Shown piece by piece: positions 42,092 to 50,401 of a DNA stretch of 64,000 nt (positions are counted from its first letter, which is position 1; every line of letters begins with the position of its first letter). The stretch comes from Cohnella candidum (lineage in GTDB: Bacteria > Bacillota > Bacilli > Paenibacillales > Paenibacillaceae), in the NCBI RefSeq assembly GCF_003713065.1, contig NZ_CP033433.1:1275001-1339000 (forward strand), written 5' to 3'. Made by a program: the position numbers and the translations under genes. The notes beneath the pieces are model-generated. The model was not told where the DNA came from and did not search any database. It saw nothing but the letters and a program-made list of their open reading frames with translations.

Positions 42092-43116
42092 GTACGAGAA
42101 TGCGGCAAGAAATTCTGGACACCCGCGAGGTCTGCCTCGCGTTCGCGCGGTCGGATCGTTCGCGGTTCGAGCGCAGCAACCGGGAGCTTCGCGCCCGGGG
42201 CCAAGTCATCCTGATGGGGACGGGCGCATCGCTGAACGCCTGCAAAGTAAGTCAATACGCCTTCATGAAGGAAGCGGGAATCCTGCCGCATGTGATGCCG
42301 GCGTCGGATGTCTCGCTCCTCGAAAATGTCGCGGATCGCGATACGCTGGTCATTTTGGTGTCGCAATCCGGCGCCAGCTACGAAACGAAGGTCGCGGTCG
42401 AATTTTTGAAGCGGCACGGAGTCACTGTCTGGGGCATCACCAATATCGGCGATTCCCCGCTCGCCCTCCAAGCCGACGAAACGTTCCTCATGAACGCCGG
42501 CGAAGAGGTCAGCTCCGCCACCAAGACGTACGCCGCGACGCTGTTGATTTTGTACGCCATGGCGGCAGGCGGGAGCGACGCGTTCCTGCGCCGGTTGGCC
42601 GAACTGCCCCGCGCCGTGGAGGAAACGCTCGCCGTCAGCGAGAGCAAGATCGCCGCATGGGCGGAGGTCCTGGGCAAGCGCGATAAATTTTACGTGCTGG
42701 GCGATCGGGCGTTTGGCGTGACCGCTCAGCAAGGGGCGCTCGTGGTGAAAGAGAAAACGTTCCTGCACGCGGAAGGCATGTCGCTGTCCGAATTCCGGCA
42801 CGGGAACATCGAGGTCGTGGAGCCGGGGCTGCCGATCGTGGTGGTCGCCGCGGCGGACAGTATCGGCGAATCGCGGATGCATGCCGATCATTTGGCTTCG
42901 ATCGGGGCGGAAGTGTACTGGATCGGGGATCGCGAGGCGTCCTCCGAGCGGATTCCTTCCGATCGGTCGCTTGTGCTGCCCGGATTGGACGACACGGCCA
43001 TGTCGCAAATTACGACGGTTCTGCCCCTCATGATGCTGGCCGAGAACATCGCCGCGATGAAGGGGTATGACGTGGACGGATTCCGCCACATCTCCAAAGT
43101 GGTCGGTCAATATTAA
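42088..43116 (+). CDS. Double-SIS phosphosugar protein (GlmS-C/AgaS/NagB-II-like)
   Basis: A 342-residue protein with two SIS domains and no glutaminase domain. The first has LMGTGASLNACKVSQYAF and LVSQSGASYETKVAVEFL; the second has KEKTFLHAEGMSLSEFRHGNIEVV, the conserved catalytic Glu/His region of GlmS, with FYVLGDRAFG before it. Such proteins act as amino-sugar-phosphate deaminase/isomerases (NagB-II, AgaS) or deglycases (FrlB). Following an amino-sugar kinase, deamination of glucosamine 6-phosphate or a relative is the best guess. GTG start, coupled to the kinase. Confidence 0.85.
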   Translation: MSTRMRQEILDTREVCLAFARSDRSRFERSNRELRARGQVILMGTGASLNACKVSQYAFMKEAGILPHVMPASDVSLLENVADRDTLVILVSQSGASYETKVAVEFLKRHGVTVWGITNIGDSPLALQADETFLMNAGEEVSSATKTYAATLLILYAMAAGGSDAFLRRLAELPRAVEETLAVSESKIAAWAEVLGKRDKFYVLGDRAFGVTAQQGALVVKEKTFLHAEGMSLSEFRHGNIEVVEPGLPIVVVAAADSIGESRMHADHLASIGAEVYWIGDREASSERIPSDRSLVLPGLDDTAMSQITTVLPLMMLAENIAAMKGYDVDGFRHISKVVGQY

Positions 43117-43129
43117 CGAGGAGGGCGCC

Positions 43130-45283
43130 ATGTTCACCTATAGCGAGCAAGGTTTATTTCAAGAATCCGAGGGGCGGTCCCGGCAGGTGTCCGGTCCTTT
43201 CGGCCTTTCCGTGCGTTTAGATTCTTCAGGTGCTTTGGAGGCTCTGCTTCCGGACGGGACCGAGCGGTCGGAAGGAACGGACCGGGTCGGCCGGTATCAG
43301 GAGGTCGTCTGCCGGTACCGCCATGCCGAGGAGTTCGTCAGCGCAAGGCTCGTCCTCCGGTTCTACGGAGACGTCTTGCTGGCTTCCGTCGAAGCGTCCA
43401 CAGTAAATTCGAACGACTTCGGCAAGCAGAAGTGCTTCGCGCCCGAGAGCGGCATCGTGATTACCGTATCCCCGTCTGAAACGATCGAAGGCTTGATGGC
43501 CAATTATCAGCACAAAGACTGGTGGACGCGGCCCCACTTTTCCTCGGATCCGGCAGCTTTGCCGAGCCGGACGCAATCGGTGCTGTGGCTTTCCGAGTCC
43601 GGCTATCGGTACTTACTGCCGGTCGTGGGACCGGTCTGCCGGACCGAAGCTGCCGGCTCGGTGGAAGGCTTCTCGCTGCGCGTCTCGCCGTATCAGGACG
43701 GACATATCCGCGTGAATACGCTCGCTTTCGCGATGTCGGCAGGCCGCGATCCGTTCGAACTCGTACGCGTCTCCGTGGATGCCGCCATCCACGCGTTGGA
43801 TATGCCGACGCTCCCACGAGAAGCGAAGAAGTATCCCGAAATCCTGGACGGACTCGGCTGGTGCAGCTGGGACGCATTCTATCATAAGGTTGACGAAAAA
43901 GGTCTGCTGGCCAAAGCGGATGAATTGCAGAAGCTCGGCCTGCCGGTCGCTTGGGTGATGATAGATGACGGATGGTCGGATATTCGGGACGGCAAGCTAG
44001 CCGCGTTCGACGCCGATCCGGTGAAATTCCCTCAAGGACTCGGCCATGCGATTCGGGAATTGAAGACGACGTACGGCATCCCGCATGTCGGCGTATGGCA
44101 TACGATCGCCGGCTATTGGGGAGGCATCCACCCGGAGAGCGGCATCGCCAAGGAGACGCGCGACTCTCTGTTCCAAGTGCCCCGGGGCAATCTGGTTCCT
44201 TACCCGGAGGCCGGCAAAGGCTTCGGATTCTGGAATGCCTGGCACGGTTACCTGCGCCGGCAAGGCGTCGATTTCGTCAAGGTCGACAGCCAGAGCGCGG
44301 TGCTGAATTTCTTCAACGGGCAGCGTTCCATCGGCGAAGCGGCATCGGCCGCCCATACCGCGCTGGAAGCGTCGGTTGCCTTGCATTTTGACAAAACGAT
44401 CATCAACTGCATGGGCATGGCGGCGGAAAACGTCTGGCATCGTCCGAACTCCGCGGTATCGCGAAACAGCGACGACTTCGTTCCGCAGGAGAAGCGGGGA
44501 TTCCCCGAGCATGCGCTTCAGAACGCCTATAACTCGTTCTATCACGGCGCGTTTTATTGGGGCGACTGGGATATGTACTGGAGCCGCAACCACGACGACG
44601 TGCAGAGCGCGGTGCTCCGTTCGGTCAGCGGCGGTCCGATTTATGTCAGCGATGCGCTGGAAAAAACGGACCCCGCCAAAATCTGGCCGTTGATCTACCG
44701 CGACGGCCGGATCATCCGGTGTGACGGCACGGCCAATCCGACCGAGGATTGCCTGCTTCGAAATCCTGCCGAAGAAGCGCTGCCGCTGAAGCTCTGGAAC
44801 ACCGCGGGCGCAACGGGAGCGGGCATCGTAGCCGCGTTCCACATCAGCGCGTCGGCGGAAGACGTTCAAGGCAGCGTCGGGCCGCGGGACGTTCCGGGGC
44901 TTGCGGGCGAACGCTTCGCAGTCTATGAGCATTTCACCGGCACCGTGTCCTTTGTCGGGGCGGAGGAGCGCATTTCGTTCCAGCTGAAGGAAGGCGGCTA
45001 TGCCCTCTATACGATCGTGCCCGCGGACAGCTCCATCGCAGCGATCGGACTGGCGGACAAATACGTGTCGTCCCATGCGGTTCGCAGCTTCCGGCAGGAG
45101 AACAATCGGGCCGTGATCGGGCTGCGGGAGGGCGGCCGGTTCGTTTTCGCGGCGGAAGCGGAGCCGAAGCGCATATTATGCAACGGCGAGGAAATCCGCT
45201 GGAAGAAAGCCGGCGACCGGCTGTATGAAGTGGATTGCTCCGGCGCGGCCGGCGAAACGGTGATTGAAATCGAGCTGCCTTAA
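43130..45283 (+). CDS. GH36 raffinose synthase/Sip1-type alpha-galactosidase
   Basis: A 717-residue protein of the raffinose synthase (Sip1) family, close to GH36. The barrel starts DGLGWCSWDAFYHKV, continues VAWVMIDDGWSDI, and the likely nucleophile is D386 in FVKVDSQSAVLNFF. The acid/base region is probably SRNSDDFVP. Plant relatives transfer galactose, while bacterial members are hydrolases. There is no signal peptide. GAGGAGGG precedes the ATG at 43130. It adds an alpha-galactoside-cleaving activity to the operon. Confidence 0.88.
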   Translation: MFTYSEQGLFQESEGRSRQVSGPFGLSVRLDSSGALEALLPDGTERSEGTDRVGRYQEVVCRYRHAEEFVSARLVLRFYGDVLLASVEASTVNSNDFGKQKCFAPESGIVITVSPSETIEGLMANYQHKDWWTRPHFSSDPAALPSRTQSVLWLSESGYRYLLPVVGPVCRTEAAGSVEGFSLRVSPYQDGHIRVNTLAFAMSAGRDPFELVRVSVDAAIHALDMPTLPREAKKYPEILDGLGWCSWDAFYHKVDEKGLLAKADELQKLGLPVAWVMIDDGWSDIRDGKLAAFDADPVKFPQGLGHAIRELKTTYGIPHVGVWHTIAGYWGGIHPESGIAKETRDSLFQVPRGNLVPYPEAGKGFGFWNAWHGYLRRQGVDFVKVDSQSAVLNFFNGQRSIGEAASAAHTALEASVALHFDKTIINCMGMAAENVWHRPNSAVSRNSDDFVPQEKRGFPEHALQNAYNSFYHGAFYWGDWDMYWSRNHDDVQSAVLRSVSGGPIYVSDALEKTDPAKIWPLIYRDGRIIRCDGTANPTEDCLLRNPAEEALPLKLWNTAGATGAGIVAAFHISASAEDVQGSVGPRDVPGLAGERFAVYEHFTGTVSFVGAEERISFQLKEGGYALYTIVPADSSIAAIGLADKYVSSHAVRSFRQENNRAVIGLREGGRFVFAAEAEPKRILCNGEEIRWKKAGDRLYEVDCSGAAGETVIEIELP

Positions 45284-45327
45284 CCGGCAGCTTTTCATTT
45301 ATCGGCCAAGGGGAGGAACGAACGAAG

Positions 45328-48300
45328 ATGGGCTTGGGCTTGACGATAGGAGAGACGGAATTGCCGGTGATCGCGTCCGTCGATACGGCGGTCGTCGGCG
45401 GTTCATTCGCCGGGTTGGCCTGCGCATTGGAACTGGCGAAAGCGGGACGCCGGGTTATGGTGATTGAGCCGCGCACGTATTTGGGCAGGGAGCTGACGGC
45501 AACGCTGCGTCCTTGGCTCTCGGTCCAGGGGGAAGCGGAGCGGCCGGAGTTGATCCGGCTCGTGCTGCAGGACCAAGAGCCGCCGGCGAGCAGAAGCGGC
45601 TTCGTTCCGCTGCATCCGGACCGGCTGAAGCTCAGCTTGGAAGAGGCACTTGAGGCGCGGGGAATCGGGCTGTTGTACGCTTCGCTCCCGGTCGGCGTGG
45701 AGACGGGTGGAGGCCGTATTTCCGGTCTCGTCATCGCGAACAAGTCCGGCCGCCAACTGATCCGCTGCGGGGAAGTGGTGGATGCGACCGAAACGGCGCT
45801 CGTCGCCGGCCTGTGCGGAAACGACGTCTCCGGTTCGGAGTCAGAGGCGCGCTTTTTACGTACGCTGGAATTCGTCGGCGTCCGGTTCGACGATGGCGTG
45901 CCGGATCGGCTTCCGATTCCGGCAGGGATTGGATCGGCCTCGGGTGAAGCTGTGTGCCGACGGGGTTACCGGGACGACGGACACCTGTGCGTAGAATTCG
46001 CCATCTCCGCGCCGGCCTCGAATACGCTGGAGGCGAGCCGCGAACGGGAAATCGCGGGCCGCGAAATCGGCATGAAACTGGCCGTTCATTTGCTGCGGGA
46101 GGTCCCGGCGTTTCAGAAAGCGGTGCTGAGCGCCTCGTCGCATGAGCTTTACGGACCGTTCGCCTCGGACGCTGCAGCGGATCCGGCCATCCCGGAACCG
46201 AAGGAGACCGCGGCCCGATTGCCGGGCGTATGGTCGATTTACCTTCCGCTGCTTCGGGACGGAGGGACGGCATGCCTGGATGCGTATTATGGAGCGGCAG
46301 CAGGGGAGGGCATTGCCCGCTGGATCCTGCGGCAAGAATTCGAAGAAGCTTACACGGATCACTCGCTTTCGTCGACCCTCGTATCCGAAGAGACGGCAGC
46401 CGATCGTGCATGGGAAGATGCCGACGTTCGAATTCCAGTCCTGGAAGGACGTTGGCCGATGGAATGCGTGACTTCGATGCGCGTGCCCACGCTGGCGCCT
46501 GCCGACATTCTCGTCGTCGGGGGCGGATCGGGCGGCGCGCTGGCTTCGATTACGGCAGCCCGCGAGGGGATGCGGACGCTGCTCGTCGATCTCAATCCCG
46601 GATTGGGAGGAACCGGTACTTACGGCGGCGTGGACAGTTATTGGTTCGGCCGCAAGGTCGGATATGCAGAACGGCTCCAGGAAGCGGTCCTCGGCCTTCA
46701 GCAGGTGCTCCGATATAAAGGCCACAAATGGAACTTGGAAGCTAAGATGCATGCGCTGCTGTCGCAAGCCGTAGACGCCGGCGTGGAACCGCTGCTGAAC
46801 GCGATCACGTTCGGCGCCGTGACCCGGGGCAACCGCGTATGCGGAGCGGTCGTCGCCACGCGTTGGGGCCCGCGAAGCGCATCCGCGGAAGCGATCATCG
46901 ACGCGACGGGCGACGGAGACGTGGCGGCTTTCGCCGGCGCGGAGTACGTCTACGGCTCCGCCAAGGATCATACCGTCATGTGGTATTCGCTGGCGCAATT
47001 CCAAGCCCCCGACAAAATCCAGAACAACTTCACCAGCATGGTCGACGTCTCCGACGTCTTCGACTATACGCGCGCTATCCTGGCAGGTAGACGGCGGGGC
47101 AGCGGCTGCCATGACCACGGCATCTACGTGGCCACGCGGGAAAGCCGCCACATCGTGGGCGACACGGTGATGAAGCTGTCCGACCAGCTGCTTCACCGCC
47201 GCTGGCCTGACGTCGTCAACATCCATTTCAGCAACCACGACGTCAAAGGGGTCAGCGGCGCGGATTGGGTCAACGTGGGGCTCATTCCGCCGAACCTGGA
47301 AATCGAAATTCCTTATGCGATGCTGCTGCCGAAAGGGCTGGAAGGCATTCTTCTTTCCGGCAAGGCGGTCTCGGCGACGCATGATGCCCTGCCCGCCATC
47401 CGCATGCAGGCGGACCTCGAGAATCTCGGCGCTGCGGCAGCGTTGGCGGCGGCAGCCGCCGTCCGCGGGAAAACGACGCCCCGAGGCATCGACGTACCGG
47501 CGCTGCAAGCCCGGCTAGCCGAAGAGGGCCTGCTCCCGGATTCCGTCCGGGACCGGCAGCTCGCTCCGATCGTCTATGGCGACGAGGACTTGTTGCGGCT
47601 TGTCGATTCCCTGGAGGCGGAACAGCCGTTATACGAATACTCCAACATGCGGATGAACGAAATTTACCGGACGCCGATTCCGTTCGTGGAAGTCTGTTCG
47701 GCCGGTCCCCGCATCGTTCCGTTTCTCGAGAAAGCACTGGACGGGGCGGCAGGACTCAGACGGCTGCGGATCGCCCAAGCGCTCGCGATGCATGGCTCGA
47801 ACGCCGGCGTGCCGGTATTGATCGAGAAGATCATGAAGGACTTGAACGGCCCAGAGCTTCCTCCCCGGACCGCGGAGATCATGTACGTCCAGCTTCCGCC
47901 GGATCACGGCGCGATGCCCGATTCGGCCTATCTGCTCTATTCGCTGGCGGAAGCCAGGGATAAACGGAGCATCGCGGTATGGCGTCGCGTCGCGGATCTT
48001 CTTCAACCGACGGAAGAAGATTTTAAGGATACTTGGAAAGGCATCTACTACTTCGTGGACGCCGTTTGCCAAGGGGCCGAGCGTCTCGGCGATCCCGATG
48101 CGGTGCCGGTGCTGAAACGCATGCTCGAGGTTCCTTTGCTGCGCGGTCAACAGACGGCAGCAGGCTATCAACCGGATTATTTCCTCGAACGGAGGGCGAT
48201 GCTGGAACTGGCGATCGCCCGGGCTCTTGCGCGCTGCGGCAGCCCGGAAGGTTACGAAATCCTGATCGCGTACGTGAACGATGCGCGTTCCCTTCTTGCC

Positions 48301-48474
48301 AAACAAGCGCTGCTTCAATTAAAGAGGCTGAGCGGCCGCGATTTCGGGAAAAACCGGCACGAATGGCGGGCATGGCTGGAAGCCGGCAAGAGACGCCTGC
48401 TTCCGCAGCCGGCATCCGGCGCCTTGGACGTGGAAACGAACAGCGAAACGCTTTTGAGGCAAATCGTAGGTTGA
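45328..48474 (+). CDS. Tandem FAD-dependent oxidoreductase with HEAT-like C-terminus
   Basis: An unusually long protein, 1048 residues. Two dinucleotide-binding folds are visible: AVVGGSFAGLACALELAKAG near residue 20 with GRELTATLRPW, and ILVVGGGSGGALASITAAREG near residue 395 with GGTGTYGGVDSYWFG. Both resemble the FAD_oxidored (PF12831) type. From about residue 780 the chain turns into helical repeats (RLRIAQALAMHGSNAGVPVLIEKI; DAVPVLKRMLEV; SLLAKQALLQLKRLSG) like HEAT/PBS repeats. No signal peptide. Single-copy PF12831 proteins are about 400-700 residues. It probably oxidises a sugar or sugar acid; substrate and electron acceptor are unknown. Confidence 0.8.
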   Translation: MGLGLTIGETELPVIASVDTAVVGGSFAGLACALELAKAGRRVMVIEPRTYLGRELTATLRPWLSVQGEAERPELIRLVLQDQEPPASRSGFVPLHPDRLKLSLEEALEARGIGLLYASLPVGVETGGGRISGLVIANKSGRQLIRCGEVVDATETALVAGLCGNDVSGSESEARFLRTLEFVGVRFDDGVPDRLPIPAGIGSASGEAVCRRGYRDDGHLCVEFAISAPASNTLEASREREIAGREIGMKLAVHLLREVPAFQKAVLSASSHELYGPFASDAAADPAIPEPKETAARLPGVWSIYLPLLRDGGTACLDAYYGAAAGEGIARWILRQEFEEAYTDHSLSSTLVSEETAADRAWEDADVRIPVLEGRWPMECVTSMRVPTLAPADILVVGGGSGGALASITAAREGMRTLLVDLNPGLGGTGTYGGVDSYWFGRKVGYAERLQEAVLGLQQVLRYKGHKWNLEAKMHALLSQAVDAGVEPLLNAITFGAVTRGNRVCGAVVATRWGPRSASAEAIIDATGDGDVAAFAGAEYVYGSAKDHTVMWYSLAQFQAPDKIQNNFTSMVDVSDVFDYTRAILAGRRRGSGCHDHGIYVATRESRHIVGDTVMKLSDQLLHRRWPDVVNIHFSNHDVKGVSGADWVNVGLIPPNLEIEIPYAMLLPKGLEGILLSGKAVSATHDALPAIRMQADLENLGAAAALAAAAAVRGKTTPRGIDVPALQARLAEEGLLPDSVRDRQLAPIVYGDEDLLRLVDSLEAEQPLYEYSNMRMNEIYRTPIPFVEVCSAGPRIVPFLEKALDGAAGLRRLRIAQALAMHGSNAGVPVLIEKIMKDLNGPELPPRTAEIMYVQLPPDHGAMPDSAYLLYSLAEARDKRSIAVWRRVADLLQPTEEDFKDTWKGIYYFVDAVCQGAERLGDPDAVPVLKRMLEVPLLRGQQTAAGYQPDYFLERRAMLELAIARALARCGSPEGYEILIAYVNDARSLLAKQALLQLKRLSGRDFGKNRHEWRAWLEAGKRRLLPQPASGALDVETNSETLLRQIVG

Positions 48475-48496
48475 TATTCGGGAGGAAAGCAATACG

Positions 48497-50380
48497 ATGA
48501 AAATTCACCTTACGGGAAATCTCGGCGGCATGGAGGAAGGCCTGCACATGCTGATCGGGCAACTCGGGATCGAACTCGATCCGGAAGGCATCGAACTGGA
48601 AGTGGAGCCATCGGACGAGGACATGCTCGAAGTTGCCTGCGAGGGCGGCAAAGGCCGGATCCGTTTCCGGAAGCCTGTGCATTTCTATCGGGCGCTGGGA
48701 TTATGGGTACAATCCAGAAGGGAACGGGAGACGTTCCGGCACGTCGAGCGGCCCCGGTTCGAGACGAACGGCGCGATGATCGACGTGTCCCGCAACGCCG
48801 TCTTGACGGTGGACTCGGTCAAACGCCTGCTCCGAAGCATGGCGCTCATGGGATTGAATCGCCTGATGCTGTATACGGAGGACACCTTCGAGGTGAGGGA
48901 ATATCCGTATTTCGGCTACATGCGGGGGCGTTATACGCAAGAAGAGCTGCGCGAATGCGATGATTACGCGGCGGCCCTCGGCATCGAGCTCGTTCCGTGC
49001 ATACAGACGCTTGGACATTTGACGGAAGCCCTCAAGTGGAACTACGCGGCGGACATCCGCGATACGCCGGACATCCTGCTGGCCGGCGCCGAGAAAACTT
49101 ACGCGTTCATCCGCGACATGATCCGCGCGGCTTCGGCGCCGCTGCGCAGCCGGACGATCCATATCGGCATGGACGAAGCGCACCAGCTTGGTTTGGGCCG
49201 CTATTTGGACCTCCACGGCTACAGGAAGCGGTTCGACATCATGAATGAGCATTTGAAGCGAGTCGTGGACATTTGCGCGGAGTTCGGGCTCTCCCCGATG
49301 ATTTGGAGCGACATGTATTTCCGGCTCGGATCCAAAACCGGCGGCTACTACGATCTCAACGCCGAAGTGTCGGCGGACGTCATCGCCGAAATGCCGAATA
49401 ACGTTCAGTTCGTTTATTGGGATTACTACCACGGGGACGCCGAGTTTTATCGGGCGTTCATCCGCAAGCACAAAGAATTCGGTTCCGTACCCGTATTCGC
49501 GGGCGGCGTATGGACCTGGGGGAGTATGGCGCCCAACTACGGCAAAACGATCATCACGACGGAAGCGGCTCTTCGCGCATGCAAAGATGAAGGCGTGCGC
49601 GACGTGTTCGCCACCCTGTGGGGCGACAACGGAGCGGAAACGAGCGTCTTTACCGGACTGGCGGGGCTGCAGCTGTTCGCCGAGCACGGTTATGCGGACG
49701 AGGTCGACCGCGCCGAACTGGCGAAGCGGTTCCGCCTATGCGCGGGCGGCGAGCTGGAGGATCATTTGGCGTTGAACGAATTCGACGAGACGCCGGCCGT
49801 ATCCGAAGGCAACATGCACGAGTCGAATCCGTCCAAGTTCTTGTTATGGCAGGACGTGCTTGTCGGCTTGTACGACGAGAACGTGAAACCTTTCCCCATG
49901 CGCGAGCATTACGCCAAGCTGGCTGAGCGAATGTCGCTGGCGGCGGGCCGGGCGGGAGAATGGAACCGGCATTTCGAATTCTACGCCCAGCTGGCCCGGG
50001 TTCTGGAGCGCAAAGCGGATGCCGGAATCCGGCTGAAAGCGGCTTATGACGAACGAAACCGGGAGACGCTCGGACAAGTGGGCGCTGAGTTGGCGGCCTT
50101 GGCCGGCGAGACGGATCTTCTGCGCAAGCAGCACCGGGCGGTATGGATGGCGGAAAACAAACCGTTCGGCTGGGAAGTCGTCGACATACGGTACGGCGGT
50201 TTACTGGCGCGGCTGGAGACGGCTTCGCAGCGGGTCCGGGACTACATGGACGGCACGATCGACGGGATCGACGAGCTGGAAGCCGACCGCCTATTCTACG
50301 ATGCGCCATGGAAAATGCCGCAAGGGGCACTCGGCCGCGGCGCCTACCACCGCATCGTAACCGCCGGCGCTTTCCTATAA
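48497..50380 (+). CDS. GH20 beta-N-acetylhexosaminidase
   Basis: A 627-residue cytoplasmic GH20 enzyme. A short alpha/beta N-terminal domain precedes the barrel (GAMIDVSRNAVLTVDSVKRLL). The catalytic pair is D226-E227 in IHIGMDEAHQLGLG, where Asp assists the acetamido group of the substrate and Glu is the acid/base. WDYYHGDAEFY and FAGGVWTWGSM line the pocket. The C-terminal 150 residues are helical. It releases terminal beta-GlcNAc or GalNAc. The ATG follows GGGAGGAAAG, 22 bases after the FAD gene. This enzyme is the strongest evidence that the substrate contains amino sugars. Confidence 0.9.
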   Translation: MKIHLTGNLGGMEEGLHMLIGQLGIELDPEGIELEVEPSDEDMLEVACEGGKGRIRFRKPVHFYRALGLWVQSRRERETFRHVERPRFETNGAMIDVSRNAVLTVDSVKRLLRSMALMGLNRLMLYTEDTFEVREYPYFGYMRGRYTQEELRECDDYAAALGIELVPCIQTLGHLTEALKWNYAADIRDTPDILLAGAEKTYAFIRDMIRAASAPLRSRTIHIGMDEAHQLGLGRYLDLHGYRKRFDIMNEHLKRVVDICAEFGLSPMIWSDMYFRLGSKTGGYYDLNAEVSADVIAEMPNNVQFVYWDYYHGDAEFYRAFIRKHKEFGSVPVFAGGVWTWGSMAPNYGKTIITTEAALRACKDEGVRDVFATLWGDNGAETSVFTGLAGLQLFAEHGYADEVDRAELAKRFRLCAGGELEDHLALNEFDETPAVSEGNMHESNPSKFLLWQDVLVGLYDENVKPFPMREHYAKLAERMSLAAGRAGEWNRHFEFYAQLARVLERKADAGIRLKAAYDERNRETLGQVGAELAALAGETDLLRKQHRAVWMAENKPFGWEVVDIRYGGLLARLETASQRVRDYMDGTIDGIDELEADRLFYDAPWKMPQGALGRGAYHRIVTAGAFL

Positions 50381-50401
50381 ATGACCGCGAGGTGAAAACG
50401 G

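Noticed and set aside
45856..47508. A 550-codon minus-strand frame opposite the FAD gene
   Set aside because: Shadow frame; the plus strand carries two flavin-binding motifs in continuous frame.
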